A stretch of 64,000 bases of DNA from positions 28,626-92,625 of IMG/VR virus record IMGVR_UViG_3300030098_004740; one strand, written 5' to 3'. Position numbers and translations under genes: made by a program. This DNA is from a virus. This document shows positions 37,534 to 46,780 of the stretch, piece by piece (the first letter of the stretch is position 1; every line of letters starts with the position of its first letter). Below the pieces are notes generated by a model, which did not search any database, had not been told where the DNA came from, and saw only the letters and a program-made list of their open reading frames with translations.

Positions 37534-39439
37534 CTTTTTTCTCTAATTGATCTCTTATACCCATTAGTTTATCCATTAAGGAAATACCCAGTATATCAAA
37601 TTTGACATGACCCATTGATTCAAGGTCGTTCATTTCCATTCCGGCTATTTTGTCGGAGCTTCTTTTGTCTCTAACCATTGGGCAAACATCATCTAGTTTA
37701 TGAGAAGATATTACGACTCCTGCTGCGTGTTTGCCTTGTGACTTAAATGTTCCTTCAATGCGCATAGCTTGCTTAAAATATGTAGCTAGATTTCCTTCTA
37801 GCTCTCCATCATCATTTAGCCTGCAATAGTCTCTCAAGGCTTCTGGCTGGTTCATCAATGTCCATTGAATCACAGATGGCTCATCCATTTCAGCCAGTTG
37901 GTCAGAGACTTCGTGTTCGTGAGGCAGGCTCTTCGTTATCTCTTTCATTTCTTCGTATGGACAAGCTTCATTTATTCTCAAAACTTCTGTTAATGAACTT
38001 CTTCCTTGAAGTCTTCCAAATGTCACCATTTGACCAACTCTATCATTGCCATACTTTGATCTAATATAATCTATTGTCTCGTCTCTTTTGGTAGCTGGGA
38101 CATCAATGTCGATATCTGGTAAAGATACGTGTCCTCCAGTATTTCTACCGGCATTATAAAATCTCTCAAAGATCAAGCCATATTCCATTGGGTCAACTTG
38201 AGTTATCCCAACTAAGTATGATACTAGACATCCAGCAGCAGAACCTCTACCCGGACCGGGAATGTAATTCTTCTCTACTACACTGTTTACAATATCTCTA
38301 ACGATTAAAAAGTAACCAGCTAAATTAGCTTCACTAATTACATCAAGTTCCTTTTTTATTTGTTCTGTATAAAGGTCTTTTGATTGTTGGTTGTTTATTT
38401 TCCCACTAGGTTCTAACCTGTTCTTCCAGCCTTCTCTACACAGTTGTCTTAAATATTGGTCTTCTGAAATTTCTTGTGGGCATTTGAATTTAGGCAGCAT
38501 TGGCTGGCCTAAGATATTATAGTCTTCACACATAGAAGATATTTGCATCGCCATGTCAATTTCGGCGGCAGTGTTTACCTGTTGTATTTCTTCTAGCGTT
38601 GGTATATGAAAAGAGTTTGAATTTAAAAAACCACTAAATGCTGAATCGCCAGTTTCTTTTAATCTGCTCTTTGCTTTGCGAAGAGTGGTTTTCATAGAGG
38701 AGCATAACAGTAATAATTGATCTTCTGCATCCTCTCTTCTTGGGTAGTGAGAATCAGCAGTTGCAACAGACTGGAATTTGTATTTCTTGGCAATATACCT
38801 TAAGCCTTTAGCAACAACGGTGGCTGCTGGAGATTTGTCTTGGTCTATTGCTTGTATTTCTATAAAGAAATTGTCTTTGCCAAATATTTCTTTGTACTTA
38901 TTCGCTATGAACAAAACGTTGTCAACCCAATCGGGATGAGTAAACCTTATAGCCTCTTCTTCTGTTTTAGCATTGTAAGCAGACTTTGGATCAATAAATA
39001 TTGCATTTGCCAAGTCGCTGCCAAGATGACCACTAAATGCTATGAGGTTTCCATCTGCAAATTGACCGAGAGTATTTAAGTCAAGTCTTGGCTTGTAATA
39101 ATAATTTTCTTCGTCATTGCTTTTAGAAACAGCTTGGATTAGGTTATGCCAACCCTTTTTGTTTTTAGCAAGCACGCAAAGATGACTAAGCTTCTTATTT
39201 TCGTCGTTCTTCACAGTGCAATCTTGCTGGCTTAGGTAGAACTCGCAACCAAGAATAGGTTTAATATTCTTTTTCTTCATTGCCTGAGTGAAAGATACAG
39301 CCCCTGATATAGTGCCGTGATCCGTTAAGGCGCAAGAAGTATAGCCAACCTCAGAACATCGTTCAGCAACCTGTGAAGGCTTACTGAGGCCATCTAGGAG
39401 GCTATAGTGCGTATGAAGGTGTAGTGGTGTCCAACTCAT
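37526..39439 (-). CDS. dnaE: DNA polymerase III alpha, N-terminal half (split DnaE)
   Basis: 637 residues. Residues 7-16 (HLHTHYSLLD) open the PHP domain. Residues about 440 (LPDIDIDVPATKRDE) hold the first two catalytic Asp, and near residue 613 HVKFDILGISLMDKLMGI holds the third. PGPGRGSAAGCLVSYLVGI is the palm nucleotide loop. The protein stops just after the third Asp motif; in bacteria the same chain continues into the fingers. No intein block (Cys start, HN end) is visible at its end. The C-terminal half is encoded at 35032-36618. Confidence 0.93.
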   Translation of the reverse strand: MSWTPLHLHTHYSLLDGLSKPSQVAERCSEVGYTSCALTDHGTISGAVSFTQAMKKKNIKPILGCEFYLSQQDCTVKNDENKKLSHLCVLAKNKKGWHNLIQAVSKSNDEENYYYKPRLDLNTLGQFADGNLIAFSGHLGSDLANAIFIDPKSAYNAKTEEEAIRFTHPDWVDNVLFIANKYKEIFGKDNFFIEIQAIDQDKSPAATVVAKGLRYIAKKYKFQSVATADSHYPRREDAEDQLLLLCSSMKTTLRKAKSRLKETGDSAFSGFLNSNSFHIPTLEEIQQVNTAAEIDMAMQISSMCEDYNILGQPMLPKFKCPQEISEDQYLRQLCREGWKNRLEPSGKINNQQSKDLYTEQIKKELDVISEANLAGYFLIVRDIVNSVVEKNYIPGPGRGSAAGCLVSYLVGITQVDPMEYGLIFERFYNAGRNTGGHVSLPDIDIDVPATKRDETIDYIRSKYGNDRVGQMVTFGRLQGRSSLTEVLRINEACPYEEMKEITKSLPHEHEVSDQLAEMDEPSVIQWTLMNQPEALRDYCRLNDDGELEGNLATYFKQAMRIEGTFKSQGKHAAGVVISSHKLDDVCPMVRDKRSSDKIAGMEMNDLESMGHVKFDILGISLMDKLMGIRDQLEKKDV

Positions 39440-40458
39440 TTTTTATCGCTATCGTCTGCCAATCTTCCACCGCCATCTCCGTAGGTGGCGATTTTGTCAA
39501 TTTTCCCAAAACTCTCAACAACCTTGACTATACCCCTATGTTTTATCTGGTCACGAATATATTGGCAAACACTTTTTTCAGCGCCTTCCTTATAAGGCTG
39601 GCTAAATTTGCAAAGTTTTTGACATTTCCAGTGACTGTTTTCATTGGAGAGTAATCTTGGTTGCTGAATATCTCTTATCTGCTCAAACTTTTGCCTAAGT
39701 ATATCTTCGGCTTTTTGGTAGTCATCCTCGTCAAAAACCATCGAGAATAATCCGCCGCTATTGATGTAATAAATACTAACCGAGAACTCTCGTTCTGGGT
39801 ACATATTTTTCAGAGCGTAGTAGTATAGCAAAAGCTGAGTGTCTTTTTGCAACTTTTCGTGAGTTTTTTCTTCTCCCGTAGCCCAATTTATTCTTTTGCC
39901 GGTTTTGTAATCCAGAATTTCGTAATATTCGTCGTCATGTTTTAAGATGAGGTCAACGGTTCCTTTGATTGATAGATAACCCTCTATGGTCTGATCTTCA
40001 AACTCGTACTTGTACTTTGCCCAAGGTTTCTTAATCTCAATGTCAAAGAAAAGCTCTGTTGCAAAAACTTCTTGGTTTCTTGGATCTAAAGCTCCGCCTT
40101 GATAAGCTACAGCTTTTTCTGCCCAACGAAGACATTGCCTTTTTTCTTTCTCCCCAAGGTTAACTTCTGGAAAAGCATTTGTGTAATACTCAAAAGCTAT
40201 ATCATTAAGAAGCTCAAGATCGTCGCATTCTTCTAGAGTTAGATTCCTTCCAGTCTCTTCATCTTCTACAATATCTAAACCTTTGTTCATAGCGACTTTT
40301 TTGTCGCCAAGCGTTTGCATAACTTTATGGGTAATAGTACCCATCAAAGCTTTTGCATTTGTCTTGTCTTTGAAAGAGAGATTGTATTGCAAAAAGTATT
40401 TTTGCTGACAAAATTCTAAAGTTCCAAGACTACTGCTCCTGTGGTAACAGACTATCAT
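39436..40458 (-). CDS. RecB-like PD-(D/E)XK nuclease with Fe-S Cys pattern
   Basis: 340 residues. KGTVDLILKHDDEYYEILDYKTGK is the nuclease core (Asp, then D-Y-K). Cys near residue 18 and three Cys in CQKLCKF and SVCQYIRDQ near residues 295-315 match the four Cys that bind a 4Fe-4S cluster in Cas4 and AddB nucleases. No helicase domain is present. It may process DNA ends for recombination or packaging. It overlaps the next upstream gene by 29 bases and the DnaE-N start by four. Confidence 0.85.
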   Translation of the reverse strand: MIVCYHRSSSLGTLEFCQQKYFLQYNLSFKDKTNAKALMGTITHKVMQTLGDKKVAMNKGLDIVEDEETGRNLTLEECDDLELLNDIAFEYYTNAFPEVNLGEKEKRQCLRWAEKAVAYQGGALDPRNQEVFATELFFDIEIKKPWAKYKYEFEDQTIEGYLSIKGTVDLILKHDDEYYEILDYKTGKRINWATGEEKTHEKLQKDTQLLLYYYALKNMYPEREFSVSIYYINSGGLFSMVFDEDDYQKAEDILRQKFEQIRDIQQPRLLSNENSHWKCQKLCKFSQPYKEGAEKSVCQYIRDQIKHRGIVKVVESFGKIDKIATYGDGGGRLADDSDKK

Positions 40459-41026
40459 CTAGTGATTCCAATTCTGATATAGGCAGATTGTACATGTCTG
40501 CGTGAGCTACGAAGTTATTTGAAGGATCAAGCTCACCTTTTGGTACAAACCTAGCTTCGGCAAAATAATCTTCAGGTTCCATTTGTCCTAATATTTCTAT
40601 ATTTCTAATTCCGTAGTATCTAGCAACGCCATTCTCATCTTTTCTGTAATCATCAAAATGTATGTTTACAAAAATATAAAGTTCAGGTCTTTGATGCACA
40701 CTGGTTTTGGCTATCGAGACTTCGTAAAAGCCACGGTCATTTCCATCATCATCAATGCACGAAACAGTCCTTCTTTTAGTTTTTACTTCTACTTTTCGTT
40801 CGTCTCTAGTGGTGATATCAAAATTATATTTTCCAGAGCCTTCGTCACAACTAGTTATTTCAGCTCCAATATAAGACGCAACAGCTTCTTCTCCTAAGTA
40901 ACCGGCAGCATTGCCGCCACCCCTAAGTATTGAATTTTTTATTTTGCCTAGTTTTTTGGCTTTATTCTGGGCGTTAGTCACCATTCTATCATCCCAGTCT
41001 ATTCTTATGATTTTGTTGTCAGCCAT
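40430..41026 (-). CDS. PD-(D/E)XK nuclease-like protein
   Basis: About 198 residues. NFDITTRDERKVEVKTKRR holds Asp followed by E-V-K, the core of a restriction-type nuclease. GYLGEEAVASYIGAEI is the helix that normally precedes it. I chose the ATG at 41026 (MADNKII) because AAAGGA lies a few bases before it, while the ATG at 41032 has no space for a site. The role may be end processing, mismatch handling or host DNA attack. Confidence 0.7.
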   Translation of the reverse strand: MADNKIIRIDWDDRMVTNAQNKAKKLGKIKNSILRGGGNAAGYLGEEAVASYIGAEITSCDEGSGKYNFDITTRDERKVEVKTKRRTVSCIDDDGNDRGFYEVSIAKTSVHQRPELYIFVNIHFDDYRKDENGVARYYGIRNIEILGQMEPEDYFAEARFVPKGELDPSNNFVAHADMYNLPISELESLDDSLLPQEQ

Positions 41027-41763
41027 CCCCATCCTTTCATTACTTCCATGAGAGCCATGTTAGTTTGATCAATATTCATATCAGCGTTATGAATAACATA
41101 ATCAAACTCGTCGTATCCATCCAAAGCTGTTTCGCTATCGTGTTCATCTTCGTGAGGCTTTCTAGTAAGTCTAATAACTTTGCCGCCAGCCTTCTGAATA
41201 GACTCTACCTCGTTTGGAAACCTAACATCGGGAACAATCGCTAATTGTGTTCCGCTAGATAGGATTCTATTTATGCAAGCGCTAGTCCAAATATCAGGCT
41301 TGATGCCTCTACAAACGTCTGTACCGAAGTGTTGCAAAAATTCTCTTGCTGTCATGAAGCCACTAGCATTTATTATATTCGGCATGTTCTCCCACTTTAT
41401 ATTAATGGGGGTATTCTTATCTTCGTCTGTTCCGTAGCATTGCTCTTCTGTTAATCCAAACAGTTGTATTGCGATTGACTTCAAAGGATCTGCAAAGCTA
41501 AACGATCTAACAAAAGGCCATATGTTTCTAGAGGCGTACTCTAAAAACTCTTCGTCTTGACGATTTACATCTAGCATACCAAGACCTTCGATCTCTTGAC
41601 CATTTTCATCAATTTCAGTTGCATTTACGAATAAGTTTCCTTTTTCATCCATTAGAAACTTTTCAAACACATCATTGAATCTAAGTTGGTATCCATGCAA
41701 GAAAGTTGCACAGGTACTTTTCCCACTTTGTTTAGCTCCAGAAAATCCAATTATATTAGTCAT
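41005..41763 (-). CDS. Deoxynucleoside monophosphate kinase
   Basis: 252 residues. GFSGAKQSGKSTCATFLHGY is the P-loop. SFADPLKSIAIQLFGLTEEQCYGTDEDKNTP and TAREFLQHFGTD are features of the phage dNMP kinase family (T4 gp1 type), which converts dNMPs to dNDPs. VPDVRFPNEVESIQKAGGKVIRLTRK follows. It supplies precursors with NrdAB and dUTPase encoded downstream in the window. It overlaps the primase gene by eight bases. Confidence 0.85.
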   Translation of the reverse strand: MTNIIGFSGAKQSGKSTCATFLHGYQLRFNDVFEKFLMDEKGNLFVNATEIDENGQEIEGLGMLDVNRQDEEFLEYASRNIWPFVRSFSFADPLKSIAIQLFGLTEEQCYGTDEDKNTPINIKWENMPNIINASGFMTAREFLQHFGTDVCRGIKPDIWTSACINRILSSGTQLAIVPDVRFPNEVESIQKAGGKVIRLTRKPHEDEHDSETALDGYDEFDYVIHNADMNIDQTNMALMEVMKGWGWLTTKS

Positions 41764-42892
41764 TAGTATAGCCTTTAAGTTGTGGTTTCAAATGCTCGTT
41801 TATTTCTTCAATAGACATCTCGCCAACATCGTTAGCAGGTATATCTATATCTATAATATTAAACAAGTTGCTGCATTTTTTCCTAATTTTTTCTTTGGCA
41901 TTTTGTCCAGCCCCATCGCTATCAGTCAAAACAACCAAATTTAAAATGTTCATATTTTTTAGTAGCTCAATTTGTACGTCAGATAAACTAGCACCAAACA
42001 TTCCAACTACATTTTTTATTCCAGACTCCCAAAGTCTCCAAACATCTCCTTGACCTTCAACTAATATGGCAGTACCACATGATTTTATAAAGTCTTTGGA
42101 TTTGTTTAGAGCATAAAGCCATATGTTTTTTGAAAAACCTTTACTGTTTTTCCATTTCATATTGCTGTTTTCTATCATTGACCTACCAACACATCCAACA
42201 AGCACCTCGTGTTCTTCATCGTAAACCGGAACGACAACCCTATTACTCATTGGTTTACCAGCATCTAAACAAACGCCAACATCAAATTCATTTAAAACTT
42301 CTTCAGTAAAACCACGCCTCAAATAATAGTTAGGAGGCATGTGAAGCCTACCTCTAACTTTGTCTCTAGTATTATTTTTACTAGTGACTTTGACTTCTTC
42401 TCTTTTGTTTAATCCAAACTCTAGAGCAGAAGGACCATCTTTGAAAGTTACATTTTTAGCTTCTTCAAGAACTCTACTTCCATTAATTCCAAAAAAGTTA
42501 GTACAGAATTCAATTACTTCATGAAACTTGACAATAGAATCTTGATCAATTTCTCCAGATTCTCTAGCATCTCTCGTAAGTAAGGCTCTGACAAGACCAA
42601 TAGGGGTATTGATAAATTCAGACATACAGGTTTCTCCATAACTTTCAGACCAACATTTCCATCTTCCATAGTATGGATGGTCAGGTTCTAAGTTAATGGA
42701 AAACCCCATAGGGTTGTTACCTCTATGAATTGGACATGGGCATGAGCCAAGACCCACCTCCATTCTAGTCCCAAAGTGTTCAAGCACTCGGTATATATTG
42801 TTGATAATTAAATCATCATACACCTTGAGTTGTTTAGATCGTTCTTGTTTATCTTTGGACAAACTGAAGCTCATCAAAGTTTCTTTCATCAA
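41756..42892 (-). CDS. dnaG: DnaG-type primase
   Basis: 378 residues. CPCPIHRG and WKCWSESYGETCMSEF form the N-terminal zinc-binding part. Residues about 250-340 are the TOPRIM domain: AILVEGQGDVWRLWESG with the catalytic Glu, and VLTDSDGAGQ with the Asp pair. A C-terminal helicase-binding domain is short. It lays RNA primers for the phage helicase, whose gene overlaps its start by four bases (ATGA). Confidence 0.9.
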   Translation of the reverse strand: MMKETLMSFSLSKDKQERSKQLKVYDDLIINNIYRVLEHFGTRMEVGLGSCPCPIHRGNNPMGFSINLEPDHPYYGRWKCWSESYGETCMSEFINTPIGLVRALLTRDARESGEIDQDSIVKFHEVIEFCTNFFGINGSRVLEEAKNVTFKDGPSALEFGLNKREEVKVTSKNNTRDKVRGRLHMPPNYYLRRGFTEEVLNEFDVGVCLDAGKPMSNRVVVPVYDEEHEVLVGCVGRSMIENSNMKWKNSKGFSKNIWLYALNKSKDFIKSCGTAILVEGQGDVWRLWESGIKNVVGMFGASLSDVQIELLKNMNILNLVVLTDSDGAGQNAKEKIRKKCSNLFNIIDIDIPANDVGEMSIEEINEHLKPQLKGYTND

Positions 42893-44376
42893 AATGGTTT
42901 TTCAGGATCAATATCTTCTTCTATCTTGAACTCTTCTTGTTTGTCATCGAGTTCGTTATCGAAGCCTTCTTTTTCTTTTTTATTTGCAAGTATGTATTCT
43001 GATTTGGTGAAGCCTTCGTCAATTCTTCCAAATTCACCATTAAGGTGCATGTTAATGTAATCAAAGTCGTCAGAGAGTCCACCGCCGTGTCTAGCAATCA
43101 AAGGCACTAGTTTACGATTTCCGCTTTCGCCACCGTCTTCGGCTATTTCCTCCTCAGATTTTTTCTTAAAGATCGTTAGACTGCTACAAAACCATGAAAG
43201 TCTATCTGATCCACTAATAACATCTTCAGATTCACGAGTAATTCCATCTCTATTAAGTTGAACGAAAGACAAGCAAGGAACTTTTTCTTTAATTGTAAAG
43301 TTTACGAGCTGCTGCATTTGATAACCCAAAGCTTGAAACTCTTTCATGTCGTTCATTTGAGACGCACTGGTCAACTTCAAGTAGTCATAAATAATTAAAC
43401 ATGGGTTGCTAATTCCATTCTCATCGTACCCAACTTCTTTCTTAATCCATCGTCTCATTATGGATAATGTCTCATCAAAGCTAGTTCCTGCAATAGTGAC
43501 ATACTTGTAAGGAATTTCTTTTAGTTTTTCTACACCTTGTTTTACACGCTCCTGCAAACCACTTGATTTTCCAAATTGACCTGTAGAAATATCATTTATA
43601 GTAACATCGGTCATGCTTGCTAATAGACGGTGAATGTGATCTTCTCTAGACATTTCAGTGTCAAGCATTAGAACTGGTATTCCAAGAGTGCCAGCCACAT
43701 GTAAAGCTACACTATCAGCAAACAAGCTTTTACCAGCCTTTGCTCTAGCAGCTATAAGGTCTACATTACCTCTTCTAAGTCCACCGCCGATGGACTTGTC
43801 GAATCTAGAAAACCCAGTGCTAATACCCATCATCTCTTGTGGGTTATCTATTAATGATTGAATATATTCGTCAATATCTTGACCAATGTCTTCTGGTTCA
43901 TTGTCAACCCTACCTTCAAGTCTAGAACTAAACTCAAAGAAAGGGGTTTCACCTATACTGATGATCTCACTTATGCTTTCGTCACCAGTAACATCTTTAA
44001 TCTTTATCTTGATTTGGGATGCAGTCTTGTCTACTTCTCTGGCTATCTCAAACTTTACAAGAATAGCTGCCTGATGTTTTACGTTGGCTTTTTCAATGTT
44101 TATTGCAGAGAGTTTTTTGTAATAGTCTTTTGGTACTCTTTTCATAAACACAGAATCTAGATCTATTTTCTTCGCTGCCGCATAAAGAGTGGGCAAGTCT
44201 ACTGTGTCAGAGTCTTCAAATAATTTTTTCAGACAACTCCATACAATTTGATTTTCTTCTAAAGTGAAGGACTGTTCGGTTATTGCTCCATCAATATCTA
44301 CAAAAGAATCTTTACCGTGCTGTATCAGTCCTGCTAGTACTGCTTTTTCTGCTGCTTTGTTGTTTAGTTCCGACAT
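42889..44376 (-). CDS. dnaB: DnaB-type replicative helicase
   Basis: 495 residues. The N-terminal helical domain starts EKAVLAGLIQHGKD. Residues about 190-245 hold STGFSRFDKSIGGGLRRGN, the Walker A loop ARAKAGKS and VLMLDTEMSREDHIHRLLA. SFVQLNRDG and DVISGSDRLSWFCS are later RecA-fold motifs. The acidic C-terminus (KIEEDIDPEKPF) overlaps the primase start. It unwinds the fork and stimulates the phage primase. Confidence 0.93.
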   Translation of the reverse strand: MSELNNKAAEKAVLAGLIQHGKDSFVDIDGAITEQSFTLEENQIVWSCLKKLFEDSDTVDLPTLYAAAKKIDLDSVFMKRVPKDYYKKLSAINIEKANVKHQAAILVKFEIAREVDKTASQIKIKIKDVTGDESISEIISIGETPFFEFSSRLEGRVDNEPEDIGQDIDEYIQSLIDNPQEMMGISTGFSRFDKSIGGGLRRGNVDLIAARAKAGKSLFADSVALHVAGTLGIPVLMLDTEMSREDHIHRLLASMTDVTINDISTGQFGKSSGLQERVKQGVEKLKEIPYKYVTIAGTSFDETLSIMRRWIKKEVGYDENGISNPCLIIYDYLKLTSASQMNDMKEFQALGYQMQQLVNFTIKEKVPCLSFVQLNRDGITRESEDVISGSDRLSWFCSSLTIFKKKSEEEIAEDGGESGNRKLVPLIARHGGGLSDDFDYINMHLNGEFGRIDEGFTKSEYILANKKEKEGFDNELDDKQEEFKIEEDIDPEKPF

Positions 44377-44391
44377 ATATTCTCCTTTCCA

Positions 44392-44844
44392 TTAACCTAC
44401 ACATCTACTACAACGATGATAACTACCTGTTTTATACGCTGGATTTATCTCCTCCTTTCTTCCACATGCGTTGCAAATTACTTCAACCATTTTGACAGGA
44501 GGTCTGCGAGGAGTGAGGTTGATGTCAGGCGTATCAAACTCTTCTCCTACAGCCTCTGTTCTGTCATCTACAAATTGATTTTCTCCAACTTGTATTGCTT
44601 CTTTTCTTCCGTATTGCCCAGCGGGAAGACTGTCACGTTTCATTGTGAAGTCTTCTACCTCCGTCCGCACCGACATCTGTGCTGACACCTTGTCGGAGCT
44701 TTTTGGCTCTGCATTTGCTGTTCCTGTTGTTCCAGCTTTTTCTTCTGGTCTAACTTCTTCTCCTGTGAGAAGAGCATACCCTTGAATAACTTTTTCAAAA
44801 TCATTTTCTAGTATTCCATTTTTTATTAGTTCTAGTGGTGACAT
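44392..44844 (-). CDS. Phage protein with C-terminal zinc ribbon
   Basis: 150 residues. The N-terminal helical part (SPLELIKNGILENDFEKVIQGY) and a long polar linker lead to a C-terminal ribbon: CNACGRKEEINPAYKTGSY then CSRC. No family recognised. It is 15 bases upstream of the helicase start and may be a helicase loader or partner; this is inferred from position. Confidence 0.75.
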   Translation of the reverse strand: MSPLELIKNGILENDFEKVIQGYALLTGEEVRPEEKAGTTGTANAEPKSSDKVSAQMSVRTEVEDFTMKRDSLPAGQYGRKEAIQVGENQFVDDRTEAVGEEFDTPDINLTPRRPPVKMVEVICNACGRKEEINPAYKTGSYHRCSRCVG

Positions 44845-44845
44845 A

Positions 44846-45325
44846 TTATCCCCTACTGTACTTTCTTCTGCTTAGTTCAAGCAGTGTGTCTGCTTGTTTT
44901 CTAATGTCTCTTATAATGTCCAGCGATGAGGCTACGTTACCATCAATCACTCTTTTGACACGCCAAACTTTTTGCACAAAATCGTCTTCCCTAATTACAG
45001 AGTTGACTTTGACTTCCCATTTGGTGTACTTATCGAATTGATTTGAAACTTTTGAAACTGCGTAGTTTATAAATTCTTCGCACCATTTGGCTTTAGCAAC
45101 TTCTTTGTTGTGTTTCTTTTGTAGAAAATTACAGTAGTTGTATATGGCGTATGCTTTTTCACAACATTCTTCTGACGTAAGCGATTTAAGCTCAAAAGCA
45201 GTAAGTGATAATATTTTTTCTACTTCAGAGTTTGGTTCTACATGAATAACATCAGACATGTATGCATCTAGCCTGCCTACAAACTCTTCTAGTCTATCTA
45301 TTGACAATGGATTCTCGCCATTCAT
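44846..45325 (-). CDS. All-helical protein, possible UvsY-like mediator
   Basis: 159 residues, nearly all helical by eye. Charged repeats (CEEFINYAVSKVSNQFDKYTKWEVKVNSV, then IRDIRKQADTLLELSRRK) resemble the layout of T4 UvsY (about 137 residues), which loads UvsX on SSB-coated strands. The motif match is weak; the argument is size, fold type and the recombinase gene nearby. It overlaps the nuclease upstream by 32 bases. Confidence 0.6.
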   Translation of the reverse strand: MNGENPLSIDRLEEFVGRLDAYMSDVIHVEPNSEVEKILSLTAFELKSLTSEECCEKAYAIYNYCNFLQKKHNKEVAKAKWCEEFINYAVSKVSNQFDKYTKWEVKVNSVIREDDFVQKVWRVKRVIDGNVASSLDIIRDIRKQADTLLELSRRKYSRG

Positions 45326-45716
45326 CTTCAGTTCCTGAATAACTTAAAATAATAAGTTCAATATCATTATTCAAAAGCCAGTTAGCTTTATCTCTATCCC
45401 TAGCTTTTGATTTTCTGAAACCTTTTCGATCTCCATGAAAATGAGCGACAAACTCAAAATGTTGTCTCCCATGAACTTCTACCGCCAACGAATGAGACGG
45501 AATAAAGAAGTCAACGTAAAGCGTAGACTTTCTTGAAGGCTTGTGAGAACCAACAAGTGGCACTTCTTCAAGGATTGTATCATAGGGAAACTGCTCACGG
45601 AGTAACTTTCTTGCTAAAATGTGCAACTTACTTCGAGGTCTTGTCTGATCCCCTGAAACTACGCACTTTGACAGGTTCCAATTTCTTTCACGACCATCGA
45701 AACCTACTGCCTTCAA
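45294..45716 (-). CDS. Vsr/EDxHD-like nuclease
   Basis: 140 residues. LYVDFFIPSHSLAVEVHGRQH has the Asp-Glu-His pattern of Vsr-fold nucleases, and GFRKSKARDRDKANWLLNNDIELIIL completes it. I chose the TTG at 45716, which overlaps the recombinase stop as TTGA, because AAAGGA lies eight bases before it; another TTG at 45755 has no such site. It may resolve branches or nick DNA in the recombination pathway of its neighbour. Confidence 0.75.
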   Translation of the reverse strand: MKAVGFDGRERNWNLSKCVVSGDQTRPRSKLHILARKLLREQFPYDTILEEVPLVGSHKPSRKSTLYVDFFIPSHSLAVEVHGRQHFEFVAHFHGDRKGFRKSKARDRDKANWLLNNDIELIILSYSGTEDEWRESIVNR

Positions 45717-46780
45717 AACAACATTTCCTTTAATGAATTTTGCAAAGCAGGCCAAAGGTCGTTTGCGTCGAGAAAATCTCTGAGTTTTTGTTGACCTTGA
45801 AACTTGACCAGTTTCGTAATTTTTTCTTCATCGTCTTTGTCGATTCCTTCAGCCTCCAAAAGTTTTTTGATTGGTTTTGTGTCGTCGATTAAGAAATCGC
45901 ATGTATACCAAGCTCCTGCTGCTGAAATTAAATCAAAGTCATTTGCTTGGTCGAATAACTCTTGTTTGTAATCAATACCTGTTCCATACCGAAGCCATCC
46001 AATGGCTTCAGCTCCTACGAACCCTCCAAGGGCAGAGGTGACTACTTTCCAATGTAAAGCTTGTCCAATTTGCCTTCCGTCACTCTTTTCTTTCCATGCT
46101 TGAATCCAAGCGATTTCCAGTATTGTATCCGCCTGATAACGAACCTTTACACCGCCATCAGCTACTTTCTTTTTGCCCATGCCGCCAGTATTGGCGATGA
46201 AGTGTGTAATCATAATAATGATGGCTCTTTGTTTAGGGACTACACTACTCATCTTCTTGCAAAAGTTGGATAGTATCTTAGGAACTCCCGGTCTATAATC
46301 ACCTCTAACTTCTTCGTCTAGATCCTTCTGTGCTATGAAACTAGATATTGAATCAATAATTACCACGCAATTAGGATGTGATTTTACAATCTTCTCTACA
46401 GCGCCTAAGTATTTCTCTGCGCTAAGAGTTTCTCCTTCAGATTGGACAACAGTAATTTTACTAGCATCAAGACCATGAACTCCTTCAAAGTTCTTGGTGC
46501 TTAATCTACCCTCTACATTTACATAAAAGATAGGTCTTTCGCCATACTCTTCCTTTTGACAATTAGCAGCAAACTGCAAAGCTGTTGTAGTTTTTCCAGA
46601 CTTTGGATCTCCAATCATCTGAATCCAAGTACCTTCTCTAAAACCTCCACCAAGAGCATAGTCTAGAGAAGGGCTAACAGGTATGATCTGCATATCCTGC
46701 AATTCTTCAAAAACGTCAGCTCCGTTTACAAGTATGTTTCCATACTTTTTGGTGATAGTCTTTAATGCTGCATCACTCAT
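45713..46780 (-). CDS. uvsX: RecA/UvsX recombinase
   Basis: 355 residues. Walker A is GDPKSGKTT (residues 57-65), Walker B is VVIIDSISSFI near 140, and IIIMITHFIANTGGMG is the L2-type loop region. The C-terminal 80 residues (IDKDDEEKITKLVKFQGQQKL) are shared with phage UvsX-like proteins. It drives strand exchange in recombination and repair. It overlaps the next gene upstream by eight bases, and a nuclease gene follows. Confidence 0.92.
   Translation of the reverse strand: MSDAALKTITKKYGNILVNGADVFEELQDMQIIPVSPSLDYALGGGFREGTWIQMIGDPKSGKTTTALQFAANCQKEEYGERPIFYVNVEGRLSTKNFEGVHGLDASKITVVQSEGETLSAEKYLGAVEKIVKSHPNCVVIIDSISSFIAQKDLDEEVRGDYRPGVPKILSNFCKKMSSVVPKQRAIIIMITHFIANTGGMGKKKVADGGVKVRYQADTILEIAWIQAWKEKSDGRQIGQALHWKVVTSALGGFVGAEAIGWLRYGTGIDYKQELFDQANDFDLISAAGAWYTCDFLIDDTKPIKKLLEAEGIDKDDEEKITKLVKFQGQQKLRDFLDANDLWPALQNSLKEMLF

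Noticed and set aside
37526-39439. Split intein or frameshift explaining the DnaE break
   Set aside because: No Cys/Ser intein start or HN end is visible at either half, and about 900 bases with two intact genes lie between, so a simple frameshift is excluded.
45717-45755. Upstream TTG start for the Vsr-like nuclease
   Set aside because: No binding site; the TTG at 45716 has AAAGGA at eight bases and overlaps the recombinase stop.
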